Source of the DNA: Flavobacterium shii | GTDB lineage: Bacteria > Bacteroidota > Bacteroidia > Flavobacteriales > Flavobacteriaceae | Direction of reading: 5' to 3' | Assembly: GCF_025847235.1 (NCBI RefSeq) | Contig: NZ_JAOZEW010000024.1 | Span: 31,932-95,931, forward strand | DNA length: 64,000 bases | In this document: piece by piece, positions 15,555-24,247 of the stretch | How positions within the stretch are numbered: the first letter of the stretch is position 1 | Layout of the letters: every line of letters starts with the position of its first letter | The notes under the pieces: generated by a model | The model's database searches: none | The model's input: only the letters and a program-made list of their open reading frames with translations | Told to the model about the DNA's origin: nothing | Translations under genes and position numbers: made by a program

Positions 15555-17873
15555 TTGAAAAAAACATCTTATTTATTCGCCTTCTTATTTTTACTTATTC
15601 TCCCACAAATTATTTTTTCTCAGGAAAAGAAACCCAAAGTTGTTTTAGTCTTAAGCGGTGGTGGTGCAAAAGGAATTGCACATATTCCGCTTTTACAAAA
15701 ACTAGATTCTTTACACATTGTTCCTGATCTTATTGTCGGGAATAGTATGGGAAGCATTATAGGAGGTTTATATGCAATGGGATATTCTGGTGATAGCATC
15801 GAGAAATTAACTAAAGATATTTATTGGGATAAATTACTTGGCGGAGGCCAGTCGTTAAGATCTGCAAGCGTAGAAGAAAAAAGAGAATTCCAGAGATATT
15901 TAGTTGGAATAGGAATTAAAGATAAAAAACTAAACAGCGTTGGTTCTCTTTTAAATGATCAAAATTTAAGAGAATACCTCTCAGAATTAACCTATCCTGT
16001 ATACAATATCAAAGATTTTGATAGTCTGCCAATACCATTTAGAGCCATGGCTACCGATCTAGCCGAAGGAAAAGAGGTTATTCTAAGCAAAGGCAGTTTA
16101 GCTTATGCCATGAGAGCAAGTATGTCATTGCCAGGAATTTTTAAGCCTATGGCATACGAAAAAACAGTATTAGTCGACGGAGGGGTAATGAATAATTTCC
16201 CAACAGATGTCGCCAAAAAAATGGGTGCTGACATTATTATTGGTAGTGATGTAGGTGGCGGATTGGAACCTATAGACAAACTAAACAATCTTATAACGAT
16301 ACTGACTCAAACCAGTATGTTCCCGAGTAATATTAAGAACCCTGCAAACCGAAAACTCTGTGATATCTTAGTAGATCATCTGCCAAACTTACGTTTTTCT
16401 ACAGCAGATTTTTCTGATAGCGAAGAAATCTACAAAGATGGTAAAATTGCAACAAACGAAAATCTTCCAGCTTTAATAGCATTATCCGAAAAATTAAAAG
16501 GATACACACAACGAACTCACAAATTACCAAACATACCCGCAGAATTTATTCTTGATACTATTGTTTACAAAAAAATAAGTCCGGAAAATCTTGCTCTGGT
16601 ATTAGGGAGAATGAATCTAAAAACACATGTAAAATATACCACCAAAGATTTAATAGCAGGCATTAACAGAGCCATGGGTACCAATCTTTTTGATGAGATT
16701 ACATACAACTATTTCATTAAAGACGGCAACAAGCTAGGCGTTACAATATTTGGACATGAACGTGCCAAAAACCAACTAAATGCATCCGTACATTACGACA
16801 CTTACCGAGGTGTTGGAATCATTTTTAATTACACCGCCAGAAATGTTCTTGCCAGAGCTTCTCGTCTTCTTGTAACAATCGACATTGCTGAGCAACCAAA
16901 AGCACGAATCAATTATCAGAAAAATTTTGGAAAAAACCGAGATTGGTGGTGGTCATCTGAACTTTATGGAGCCTTATTAAGGGAAGAGATTTATTTTAAC
17001 GGCAAAGCCTCTGATAATGTACTTTATAATTCTCTTGAATTTAATAATGAAATCAACAGAAATTTAAACTCCCTAAAAAGTTATTTTGGCTATGGTTTAC
17101 ACTATCAATACTCTAATTTAAAACCAAAATACGAAAGAGAATACAATCCTAACTCAATCGATATTAAGGATTACTCCTTAAACAGCATAGAATTAAACAT
17201 GCATTATTCCTATAATGATATGGATAAAGTTTTCTTTGCCGAAAATGGAACAATTATAAAAGCAAATGTAACCCGATCATTGTTTACTGATGTCTACACC
17301 TCTTTAAACGATCCAGATCAAACAAGGATATCTGGTTCAACCAATGGTTATACAAAATTTGGTTTCAGTTTTGAGAAGAGAGTACTCTTAAAAAAGAAAA
17401 TTACAGGAATCATTGGGTTTGATTCTTATTTTATTTTTGAGGATAAACTTAATGACGATCAAATCCCATTTTCAGGTTTTGGTTATGCTTCAAAATATTT
17501 TTTAGGAGGAATTATACCAAGTTCTGGTAGTAATCGTTTTGCATTTCCTGGCCTAAATGAAGACGAACTCAATGTTTCGCAATACATGGGCTTAAAAGTT
17601 GCTTCTCAAATAAATCTTATAGGGAAAATTTATCTAACTCCCCACTTTAATATCGCCACTGTTGGGTTTGAATCTTTTGATAAATACATTAACAAAGCAT
17701 TTATTCCAAAAGGAAAATGGGATGATGGCTTCGACCCTAGCCTTGTACTATCCGGAGGAGCTGCTATTTCCTATCAGTCCATTTTGGGACCTATTCATTT
17801 TGATACTTCTTGGATAAATAATATCGACAAAGTACGATTGTTTTTTAGTGTCGGATTATCATTCAATCCATAA
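15555..17873 (+). CDS. patatin-like phospholipase with BamA-like barrel
   Basis: A 772-residue protein starting at a TTG codon; an upstream in-frame stop and the lack of any ATG before the signal peptide decide this start. Residues 1-22 are a signal peptide. The patatin domain has the oxyanion loop GGGAKG (35-40), the nucleophile elbow GNSMG (Ser64) and the catalytic DGG near residue 207. After a POTRA-like linker, residues from about 370 form a C-terminal 16-strand barrel resembling the Omp85/surface-antigen family, ending LFFSVGLSFNP. The layout matches PlpD-like outer-membrane lipases. Substrate is unknown; it may act on its own envelope lipids or on host or prey phospholipids. Confidence 0.88.
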   Translation: MKKTSYLFAFLFLLILPQIIFSQEKKPKVVLVLSGGGAKGIAHIPLLQKLDSLHIVPDLIVGNSMGSIIGGLYAMGYSGDSIEKLTKDIYWDKLLGGGQSLRSASVEEKREFQRYLVGIGIKDKKLNSVGSLLNDQNLREYLSELTYPVYNIKDFDSLPIPFRAMATDLAEGKEVILSKGSLAYAMRASMSLPGIFKPMAYEKTVLVDGGVMNNFPTDVAKKMGADIIIGSDVGGGLEPIDKLNNLITILTQTSMFPSNIKNPANRKLCDILVDHLPNLRFSTADFSDSEEIYKDGKIATNENLPALIALSEKLKGYTQRTHKLPNIPAEFILDTIVYKKISPENLALVLGRMNLKTHVKYTTKDLIAGINRAMGTNLFDEITYNYFIKDGNKLGVTIFGHERAKNQLNASVHYDTYRGVGIIFNYTARNVLARASRLLVTIDIAEQPKARINYQKNFGKNRDWWWSSELYGALLREEIYFNGKASDNVLYNSLEFNNEINRNLNSLKSYFGYGLHYQYSNLKPKYEREYNPNSIDIKDYSLNSIELNMHYSYNDMDKVFFAENGTIIKANVTRSLFTDVYTSLNDPDQTRISGSTNGYTKFGFSFEKRVLLKKKITGIIGFDSYFIFEDKLNDDQIPFSGFGYASKYFLGGIIPSSGSNRFAFPGLNEDELNVSQYMGLKVASQINLIGKIYLTPHFNIATVGFESFDKYINKAFIPKGKWDDGFDPSLVLSGGAAISYQSILGPIHFDTSWINNIDKVRLFFSVGLSFNP

Positions 17874-17924
17874 AAACTCACATAGCTAAATCGGGTTTCT
17901 TTTTTTAATCTAAAATTTATAATT

Positions 17925-18040
17925 TGGGCGTGCCTCCATTAAAAAAAAGAGCCGATGAGCATTTATGTTCATTGGCTCTTTTCTTTAATGCTGTCGGACT
18001 ATCCGGGCTACTTTGGTAGCTAGCTCCTATCCCCTCACGC
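17925..18040 (-). ncRNA. structured intergenic element with long internal hairpin
   Basis: Read on the minus strand it opens GCGTGAGGGGATAGG and closes GGCACGCCC, so GCGTG and CACGC can pair. It contains GCTACC/GGTAGC-like pairing and GGATAGTCCGACAGC. An internal hairpin of about 25 base pairs runs from CATTAAAGAAAAGAGCC to GGCTCTTTTTTTTAATG. The internal GATAG-x-CGACAGC piece resembles the element at 13801-13893, so both may belong to one intergenic RNA family. On the plus strand the hairpin could also terminate the patatin transcript. Confidence 0.5.
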
Positions 18041-18125
18041 AGCCGGTAAAAACTCATAAAAATTGATCAAATATTCTACTTTATTTTTAAAATTTAAGTA
18101 TATTTTTGAAATCCAAAACCCAATT

Positions 18126-18632
18126 ATGAGATCCCTTTTTATTACATTGATTATAATCACATTACCTCTTTTTGCTAATGCACAAACTCATCATTTTATA
18201 ACAGATACTGAAAAAAATAAAATGCTAAATCAAGCACGAAATCAAGCAGAACAAAAATTACAACAACAAAACTCTTATATAGAACTTCCGAAAACACCTT
18301 CCTTCAAACCTCTTTATCGAAATCGCATAGAGAATGCTGAAGCCAAATTAGTAAGAGAAGAGCGAAAGCTGAAAAAACTAGAAAATGAAGCACAGGAAAA
18401 AAAAGATAATTTAAAGGCAAAACAAGAAAAATTACTAAATCTTGAAAATGCTCTGAAGAATACTAATGATTCTGATTATCAAAAAAATATTGAAAGAACC
18501 AAAGAGCAAATAGCTGAAGTTCAGAATGAACTAAACAAAGTTAAAATCTTGATAGAATCAAGGTCAAAAAAAATAGCAGACCTTGAAATAGCAATGGAAG
18601 ATGCTAAATTCAAAAGAGAAGAAGATTATTAA
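18126..18632 (+). CDS. secreted coiled-coil protein
   Basis: 168 residues from ATG at 18126; the 21 residues of the longer frame precede a clean signal peptide (MRSLFITLIIITLPLFANAQ) and are left out. The mature protein is largely a charged heptad-like coiled coil from about residue 55 onwards, rich in Lys, Glu and Leu (AKLVREERKLKKLENEAQE and beyond). It resembles short periplasmic coiled-coil proteins without assigned function. No catalytic features. A terminator follows; its own -7-like TATTTTTG lies 18 bases upstream. Confidence 0.75.
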   Translation: MRSLFITLIIITLPLFANAQTHHFITDTEKNKMLNQARNQAEQKLQQQNSYIELPKTPSFKPLYRNRIENAEAKLVREERKLKKLENEAQEKKDNLKAKQEKLLNLENALKNTNDSDYQKNIERTKEQIAEVQNELNKVKILIESRSKKIADLEIAMEDAKFKREEDY

Positions 18633-18640
18633 TAATATCT

Positions 18641-18676
18641 CAAACCCGATAGTTTTAAAAACCTATCGGGTTTGTT
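18641..18676 (+). terminator. intrinsic terminator after coiled-coil gene
   Basis: CAAACCCGATAG pairs with CTATCGGGTTTG, followed by TTTTT. Confidence 0.9.
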
Positions 18677-18726
18677 TTTAACACAATTTCAGGAAGTAAT
18701 TCCTAGATTATATTTATATATTAGCT

Positions 18727-18852
18727 ATGAAACATTATATAGGATAAAAAAAATCTTTAAAATCAAATCAAGAATTAGTTAATGATTTCAATGCAATGAA
18801 CTTGAATATTTTAAAACCTCAACCACCCTATAATGTAAATAAACCCGATTAG
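18727..18852 (+). pseudogene. possible small gene remnant with in-frame stop
   Basis: A frame reading MKHYIG, one TAA, then KKSLKSNQELVNDF and NILKPQPPYNVNKPD, ending at a TAG eight bases before the next gene's ATG. The second part is composition-wise protein-like and collinear with the downstream cluster. It may be the broken end of an ancestor of that cluster or chance. No family is recognised. Confidence 0.25.
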
Positions 18853-18859
18853 ATTAATT

Positions 18860-19144
18860 ATGATTAAAAAAGTTATATGCGAGCAACACGGCTCAAAAGA
18901 TATGTCTTTTGCCTGTATTCATCTTGCAATGGCAATAGATAAAAAAGAAAAAGTTGGCTTTTTTTATTCCGAAGCAGAAGAAGACTTACCGCAAATTGCC
19001 TGGTGCGGATCATGCGAACAATGGCTACTAGATAATGGAGAAGAATGGAATCAAGCATTTGAAGATTTAGCCGATTTTAAAATACTATGCTCCGATTGTT
19101 ATGACGAAGCCAAAGAGATTCAATTCGGAACTGATAAAATATAA
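18860..19144 (+). CDS. hypothetical protein with Cys/His metal-site pattern
   Basis: A 94-residue acidic protein. Cysteines are arranged as CEQHG near the N terminus, CIHLA, then CGSCEQW and CSDCYDE, a pattern suggesting one structural zinc. No known family is recognised. It starts a run of five plus-strand genes of unknown function with small gaps (6, 10, 45 and 63 bases), so it is likely part of an operon or a set of paralogous accessory genes. Confidence 0.7.
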   Translation: MIKKVICEQHGSKDMSFACIHLAMAIDKKEKVGFFYSEAEEDLPQIAWCGSCEQWLLDNGEEWNQAFEDLADFKILCSDCYDEAKEIQFGTDKI

Positions 19145-19150
19145 ACAAAC

Positions 19151-19786
19151 ATGATTTCTACTGAAGATTTTAAATTATTACCCAATAAAAATTCATTACA
19201 AAATATCTGCAAAGCAATTTCGGTTCTAGACGCTATTATTTGTCAAGAATGGGAATATCGATACTATTCCTATAACTCTAAATGGGGAGAAGGTGAAGAA
19301 TTTTGCGAAATGAGAGATGGTTCTGGAGATTTAATGAATATTCTTTTTCTTGAAAATCGTTGTGTAATAAATGGTTTTGCACGCGAATATCAGCATAACA
19401 AAAAAAGTGATTTGACTAAGAACCTTCCTGAAATTTATAATGATTTCATTTTTGGCGAACCTGTTGCATCTTTTGGAACAACATTTTGTTTGTGGACAAA
19501 TGAAACCGAAAATTGGGAAGTTGGAACAATTGAAGATTATAATGACAACTCAGCCGAATTCCTAGACATTTTTGATGGGAATCCACAAACTTATATCGAT
19601 TGGGCAAGCGAGTATTTTGATGAATCTTATAAAGAAACAGGAATTCCATTAAAAACCGTAACCGAAATTTATGACGGTAAAATCTTGACCAAAGAAATGG
19701 TTTTGTTTATTGTAGATGAAATTGAAGATTGGGAATTACTAGAAGAAGATTTAAAAGAAATAAATTACGAATACGATTTTAAATAG
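19151..19786 (+). CDS. hypothetical acidic protein
   Basis: 211 residues, strongly acidic and rich in Trp/Tyr, with RDGSGD and CQEWEYRYYSYNSKW as its most distinctive stretches. No signal peptide or membrane segment. I do not assign a family, but the soluble acidic composition and the neighbourhood resemble immunity-protein clusters seen with secreted toxins. It begins six bases after the preceding gene and ends ten bases before the WG-repeat gene, so co-transcription is likely. Confidence 0.65.
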   Translation: MISTEDFKLLPNKNSLQNICKAISVLDAIICQEWEYRYYSYNSKWGEGEEFCEMRDGSGDLMNILFLENRCVINGFAREYQHNKKSDLTKNLPEIYNDFIFGEPVASFGTTFCLWTNETENWEVGTIEDYNDNSAEFLDIFDGNPQTYIDWASEYFDESYKETGIPLKTVTEIYDGKILTKEMVLFIVDEIEDWELLEEDLKEINYEYDFK

Positions 19787-19796
19787 GCTAACCGCA

Positions 19797-20891
19797 ATGA
19801 AACGCATTTTCCTCCTCTATATATTTCTCTTTGTAAGCTGTACGCTATTTGCACAAAATAATGATACATGGGCTTCGTTTTGGGATAAAGACTCCACACA
19901 TACCGGATATAAAGATAAAAATGGCGTGATTAAAATTGAACCTAAATTTATGGGAATGACAATTGCCAATAAATTTGATGATATTATTGTTGTAACCGAA
20001 GAAGAAGACCAAAGCTGGAAGAGTTATTACCTAACAAAGACTGGTAAAATAGTTGGTAGAGATAGTTTGTACATATTCGACAATGGCCCAGATTGCGAAA
20101 ACGAAGGTTTTATTCGTTTTAGAGATCCTAAAACAGATAAAATGGGACTGTTTAATGGTGATGGTAAAATCGTAATTCCTGCTGAATATAGTAACATAAA
20201 CAAAGCTATAAACGGAATGATTATCGTTTTAAAAGGTGCCGAAAAAATAAACGATACTCATGATGGAGGTTGTAATCACTTTAGTTGGAGTGGCGGAAAC
20301 GATTACCTTATTGATACAAATAATAAAATCCTGATTAAGAACTTTGTGTACAATGATGAACTCAATTTTTATTCTTTACAAAAATCAAAAGAACCGAGTT
20401 TAGACCCAATAAGAGAAAACTTTCTTGGTGTAGATGGGCAATATTATTCGTTTATAAATTATGATAAAGAATTTAAATTGTGGCTAAAAAACGGTCTATT
20501 ATCAGATTTATCCAAAGAGAATCTACTAAAAAAATCCTATACCGAAATCTTTTATTGGAAAGAACCAATTGGCTGGATAAGTGAACCAAAAACTAAGTTT
20601 ATTAATAAAAACTACAAACTCTTAAAAGAGAAATTACTAGAACTTAACAATCCTACTTGTGATTACTTTGTTACAACCGATGGATTAAATCAATTCATCT
20701 ACGAAGCAGACAAATACAATCAGTACTTTAATAATTGTAATGAATCTAAAGACTGGAAATATCCAATGAAAAATATTATTATTACTCATCGTGATAAAAA
20801 AGATTTCACCCAAGATCATTTTGATTTTTTAAGAACCGAAAAAGGATATCAGCTAATAAGTGTTTCTATACGTAAAGGGAAACTTAAATAG
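19797..20891 (+). CDS. secreted WG-repeat protein
   Basis: 364 residues with a cleavable signal peptide (MKRIFLLYIFLFVSCTLFAQ). Several WG-type repeats follow: GYKDKNGVIKIEPKFMGM, then MGLFNGDGKIVIPAEYSNI. These short beta repeats occur in periplasmic or surface proteins of Bacteroidota and serve as binding scaffolds of unknown ligand. A Cys at residue 15 within the signal peptide could also suit a lipobox, but FAQ is the more likely cleavage point. It sits in the middle of the unknown-gene cluster. Confidence 0.72.
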   Translation: MKRIFLLYIFLFVSCTLFAQNNDTWASFWDKDSTHTGYKDKNGVIKIEPKFMGMTIANKFDDIIVVTEEEDQSWKSYYLTKTGKIVGRDSLYIFDNGPDCENEGFIRFRDPKTDKMGLFNGDGKIVIPAEYSNINKAINGMIIVLKGAEKINDTHDGGCNHFSWSGGNDYLIDTNNKILIKNFVYNDELNFYSLQKSKEPSLDPIRENFLGVDGQYYSFINYDKEFKLWLKNGLLSDLSKENLLKKSYTEIFYWKEPIGWISEPKTKFINKNYKLLKEKLLELNNPTCDYFVTTDGLNQFIYEADKYNQYFNNCNESKDWKYPMKNIIITHRDKKDFTQDHFDFLRTEKGYQLISVSIRKGKLK

Positions 20892-20936
20892 TATTTAGAT
20901 TATTGGATTTTTAGAATCCTTCTCAGCAAATAAATT

Positions 20937-21395
20937 ATGACAAAAGAAGATTTTAAAATCAATCTGGAAAAAGCCCTTGATGGTCTTATAGATTTTACGC
21001 AGGAAATGGTAATAAACAAATTACCAAACGATTATAAATTTATAATTAAGACCAATTGTTCATACGATGGAAATGAACTAGAAAATGATGAAGAAATTTA
21101 TCCTGATGATAAAATCAATGAATCAAGTTCTATTAACCCTGCTACAAAATTGACTGCAATAGATTATTTATGGCGAAATGGTAAAGTACCACAATGGATA
21201 AATGTACAGGTTGATAGTTGCGACTCTAATTTTAGCTACATAACATTAGAATGCTGCGGAAGATATTCGGCTTTTTTAAACCATAAAGATGCTCCTTTTC
21301 GTGGGTTAGGACCTAGTATTCCTTATCGTTACTATGATCCCATTTCTGAAAAACTGCTACAGAAAGTGGACTTAAATGAAATAAAACAAGCTTAA
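20937..21395 (+). CDS. hypothetical protein with WRNGKVPQWIN motif
   Basis: A 152-residue soluble protein of unrecognised family. Distinctive stretches are AIDYLWRNGKVPQWINVQV and ECCGRYSAFL, followed by a Pro/Tyr-rich end (GPSIPYRYYDP). These features occur in unassigned Bacteroidota proteins often found beside WG-repeat or toxin-immunity genes, from memory. There is no signal peptide. It lies 45 bases after the WG-repeat gene and 63 bases before the HEAT-like gene. Confidence 0.65.
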   Translation: MTKEDFKINLEKALDGLIDFTQEMVINKLPNDYKFIIKTNCSYDGNELENDEEIYPDDKINESSSINPATKLTAIDYLWRNGKVPQWINVQVDSCDSNFSYITLECCGRYSAFLNHKDAPFRGLGPSIPYRYYDPISEKLLQKVDLNEIKQA

Positions 21396-21458
21396 TCATG
21401 TTTTACTATAGCTATACTTTCTTTAATAAACAGGAAATAGAGGCTAAAACACAAAAAT

Positions 21459-22070
21459 ATGAGTACAAAAAAAACCTATCAAGAAGTTACCAAAAAATCA
21501 AGAATCTATGTTGACTTTGATGAAATGATTGACTTTGATTTGGTTTTATTATCTCAAAAAGACACAAAATTAAATTCCGCAGATATTGAGGTTGAATTGA
21601 GTGAAGGAATGGGAATTGATATTTATATGGATGATGAACAAGCAAATGGTTTTAAAGACAATTTAATTGCAAGCGGAATCGTAGAAAGGAATCGTTCTGG
21701 TTTATTTGAAATCTCAAAATGGTGTTGCCGAATTGATGAAAACGGAATTCAACATGAAAGTGAGGAAATCGAAAAGAATCTAAAATCTAAAGATTCGACC
21801 GTAGTTATAAATACATTATTAGAAATAACTTTCCATAACCAAAACTGGGAATGGGTTCAGGATTTATGTATTGAATTACTCGAAAATAAAAATCCAGATA
21901 TAAAAGGATTGGCCGTAACTTGTATTGGTCATATTGCCAGAATACATAGAGTTATAGATAAAGAAAATGTTCTAAAAGCATTTGAAAGCAGAAAAGACGA
22001 TGACACTATTTGTGGAAGAATTAAAGATGCAATTGATGATATTAATGTGTTTGTGACAGATAAAAAATAA
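21459..22070 (+). CDS. HEAT-like repeat protein, possible immunity protein
   Basis: 203 residues. The N-terminal half (VDFDEMIDFDLVLLSQKD) is not recognised. The C-terminal half from about residue 105 is alpha-helical with HEAT-like repeats: STVVINTLLEITFHNQNW, WVQDLCIELLENKNPDIKG, LAVTCIGHIARIH. This matches a small HEAT family often placed near polymorphic toxin systems, where members may neutralise toxins. No toxin is found here, so that role is inference. It is the last gene of the unknown cluster. Confidence 0.65.
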   Translation: MSTKKTYQEVTKKSRIYVDFDEMIDFDLVLLSQKDTKLNSADIEVELSEGMGIDIYMDDEQANGFKDNLIASGIVERNRSGLFEISKWCCRIDENGIQHESEEIEKNLKSKDSTVVINTLLEITFHNQNWEWVQDLCIELLENKNPDIKGLAVTCIGHIARIHRVIDKENVLKAFESRKDDDTICGRIKDAIDDINVFVTDKK

Positions 22071-22114
22071 AGTAATATTCAACAAATTCTTCTTTTCACT
22101 AAAATACAAAGGTT

Positions 22115-22122
22115 AACTTTGT
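22115..22122 (+). promoter_or_regulatory. promoter -7 element of SMR gene
   Basis: TAACTTTG matches TAnnTTTG, about 20 bases before the SMR exporter start. Confidence 0.5.
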
Positions 22123-22135
22123 AAAAACGTGAATT

Positions 22136-22468
22136 ATGAAAAACTTTTTATTTTTAGGGATTGCCATTATATTTGAAATCATTGCAACTTCGGCATTAAA
22201 AAAATCAGAACAGTTTACTCAACTTATTCCAAGCATAATAACATTTATAGGATATGCAGGTGCATTTTACTTCCTTAGTTTTGCTATAAGAACAATTCCT
22301 GTTGGTGTTGCCTATGCCATTTGGTCTGGAGTTGGGATAGTATTAATTACCATTATCGGAGCTCTATTCTTTAAACAAGCTCCCGATTTACCTGCAATAA
22401 TCGGATTGGCATTAATCATTATTGGCGTTGTTGTTATCAATGTTTTTTCTAAAACTACATCACATTAG
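22136..22468 (+). CDS. SMR-family multidrug exporter
   Basis: A 110-residue four-helix inner-membrane protein of the small multidrug resistance family. The functional glutamate lies in helix 1 (IAIIFEIIATSALKKSE), and the signatures PVGVAYAIWSGVG and LALIIIGVVVINVFS are present. It pumps cationic drugs or guanidinium-type compounds out using protons, working as a dimer. Alone rather than paired; a homodimer like EmrE is expected. No guanidine riboswitch is seen in the short leader. Confidence 0.93.
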   Translation: MKNFLFLGIAIIFEIIATSALKKSEQFTQLIPSIITFIGYAGAFYFLSFAIRTIPVGVAYAIWSGVGIVLITIIGALFFKQAPDLPAIIGLALIIIGVVVINVFSKTTSH

Positions 22469-22480
22469 ATTAAAAAACAG

Positions 22481-22509
22481 TACTTTTGATAGTATCAAAT
22501 GATACTATC
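22481..22509 (+). promoter_or_regulatory. fic promoter overlapped by perfect palindromic operator
   Basis: The -7-like TACTTTTG is directly followed by the palindrome GATAGTATCA-AA-TGATACTATC (10-bp arms, 2-base centre), whose last base abuts the fic ATG at 22510. A repressor bound here would block both initiation and the first codons. The Fic protein itself ends in a winged-helix domain and is the natural candidate. Confidence 0.65.
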
Positions 22510-23463
22510 ATGAAACCTCCGTATGATATCACTCCCATTATATTAAAACTTATCAGTTCTATTTCTGAAAAAATTGGAGCCTTAAATGCTGTCAATTTAG
22601 ACAAGCAATCTCCTCAGTTAAGAAAACAAAACAGGATAAAAACAATTCATTCTTCTTTACAAATCGAAGGAAATACTTTGACAGAAGAACAAATTACAGC
22701 TTTAATAGAAAACAAACGTGTCATAGGTCCTGAAAAAGATGTTCTGGAAGTTCTTAATGCTATTAAAGTATATGAAAAATTAGATCAATACAAACCAACA
22801 TCATCTAAAAGCTTTTTAGATGCGCATTCTGCATTAATGAAAAATTTAATTCCTGATTTTGGAAAATACCGTCAACAAGGTGTTGGAATAGTCAAAGGAA
22901 CAAAAGTTACCCATGTTGCGCCACCACATAAGAATGTCCCTCATTTAATGAATGATTTATTTGATTATTTAAAAGACAAAGATGAGTTAACTCTAATTAA
23001 AAGTTGTGTTTTTCATTATGAAATGGAATTCATTCATCCTTTTTTAGATGGGAATGGTAGAATGGGAAGATTGTGGCAAACCTTAATTTTAATGAATGAA
23101 TATCCCGTCTTTGAGTTTTTACCTTTTGAAACTTTAATTAGCCAAACCCAAAAGGAATATTACAAATCACTTGCTATAAGTGATAATACTGGAAAATCAA
23201 CTCATTTTATTGAGTATATGCTTGGGGTTATAAATACATCACTGGAAAATTTATTGAACTATAACAATAGAACAATAAGAGATATTGACCGTCTAGATTA
23301 CTTTTCGATGTTAGGAGTTCGTGAATTTACGAGAAAAGATTACATGAATGTTTTTAAAGAAATATCATCTGCCACTGCAAGTAGAGATTTAAAAAAAGGG
23401 GTAGAACTTAAGATTTTCAAAATTGAAGGAAATCAAAATAAGACAAAGTACATTTTACTCTAA
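22510..23463 (+). CDS. Fic-domain protein with C-terminal winged helix
   Basis: 317 residues from ATG at 22510; a TTG at 22486 would read through the palindromic operator and is not preferred. Fic proteins transfer AMP or other phosphate-containing groups onto target hydroxyls. The catalytic motif HPFLDGNGRMGR (176-187) is intact. An N-terminal inhibitory helix motif SLQIEGN (49-55) marks class II autoinhibited Fic. Residues about 255-317 (REFTRKDYMNVFKEISSATA) look like a winged-helix DNA-binding domain. Targets are unknown. A GNAT gene follows by 33 bases. Confidence 0.9.
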   Translation: MKPPYDITPIILKLISSISEKIGALNAVNLDKQSPQLRKQNRIKTIHSSLQIEGNTLTEEQITALIENKRVIGPEKDVLEVLNAIKVYEKLDQYKPTSSKSFLDAHSALMKNLIPDFGKYRQQGVGIVKGTKVTHVAPPHKNVPHLMNDLFDYLKDKDELTLIKSCVFHYEMEFIHPFLDGNGRMGRLWQTLILMNEYPVFEFLPFETLISQTQKEYYKSLAISDNTGKSTHFIEYMLGVINTSLENLLNYNNRTIRDIDRLDYFSMLGVREFTRKDYMNVFKEISSATASRDLKKGVELKIFKIEGNQNKTKYILL

Positions 23464-23496
23464 ATTGAATCTCTTTATCATATAATTACAAAGACA

Positions 23497-23958
23497 ATGA
23501 ACTTAAGAAAAGCTACTATTTCTGACCTAAAAGAAATGCAGAAATTGTATATCGAAACTATCAAACATGTTTGCAAAAACGATTATAATTCAGCTCAAAT
23601 AGAAGTTTGGATTTCAGGAGTTAAAAATACGGAACGCTGGATTGACGTTATCAATACACAATTTGTTTTATTAGCAACTATACAAGATAAAATCGCGGGT
23701 TTTGGAACTTTGAAAAATCACAATTACATTGACTTCTTTTACATCCATAAAGATTTTCAGCGACAGGGAATTGCCGATAAACTCTTAACCGAATTAGAAC
23801 TTGAAGCAAAGAAACAACATACTAAAACAATAACATCTGACATAAGTATAACCGCCAAACCTTTCTTTGAGAAAAAAGGATTTATTGTAAAAGCTGAACA
23901 AAAGAATATCCGATTAGGTGTTGAAATTATCAATTACAAAATGGAGAAGCAATTATAG
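23497..23958 (+). CDS. GNAT family N-acetyltransferase
   Basis: A 153-residue acetyltransferase. The acetyl-CoA-binding loop is FYIHKDFQRQGIADKLL, followed by the PFFEKKGFIV segment of the fold. These proteins acetylate small amines or protein N termini; the substrate cannot be told. It is 33 bases from the fic gene, so the two may form an operon under the palindromic operator. After it lies a low-complexity repeat spacer. Confidence 0.9.
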   Translation: MNLRKATISDLKEMQKLYIETIKHVCKNDYNSAQIEVWISGVKNTERWIDVINTQFVLLATIQDKIAGFGTLKNHNYIDFFYIHKDFQRQGIADKLLTELELEAKKQHTKTITSDISITAKPFFEKKGFIVKAEQKNIRLGVEIINYKMEKQL

Positions 23959-23964
23959 CACTTA

Positions 23965-24160
23965 AAGTCTAACGGAGTAAATCTCTCGCAAAGTCGCAAA
24001 GTTTTAATTTTAAAATTAAGTCAATCTTTGTCGACGTACTTTGCGCCCTTCGACTTCGCTCAGGGTGACAATATTATGAAAAAACTTTGCGTCTTTGCAG
24101 GCAAAACCATTGCGAGCTTTGCGTAAATCTTTGCTTACTTTGCGGTTAACAAAACACAAT
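23965..24160. repeat. degenerate CTTTGCG-type spacer repeat
   Basis: Repeated variants of TTTGCG and GCAAAG on both strands (CGCAAAGTCGCAAAG, ACTTTGCG, CTTTGCGTCTTTGC, GCGAGCTTTGCG, ACTTTGCGG). This is the short low-complexity filler common in Flavobacterium spacers. No gene in it. Confidence 0.6.
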
Positions 24161-24247
24161 TCACTTTCTGTTTAAAAAAACACAGCAAGTTTCGGATTTT
24201 ATGCCCGCAAAAACCAATCGATATTTGCATTATAAAATTAAACGAAA

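Noticed and set aside
21398..21512. Short frame between the CCGRY protein and the HEAT-like gene
   Set aside because: About 38 codons, overlaps the next gene in another frame, and no supporting features.
22486..22509. TTG-started extension of the Fic protein
   Set aside because: The added codons are the palindrome itself, better read as an operator.
23965..24160. CRISPR-like array of TTTGCG repeats
   Set aside because: Repeats are very short, irregular and on both strands, with no constant spacing and no cas genes.
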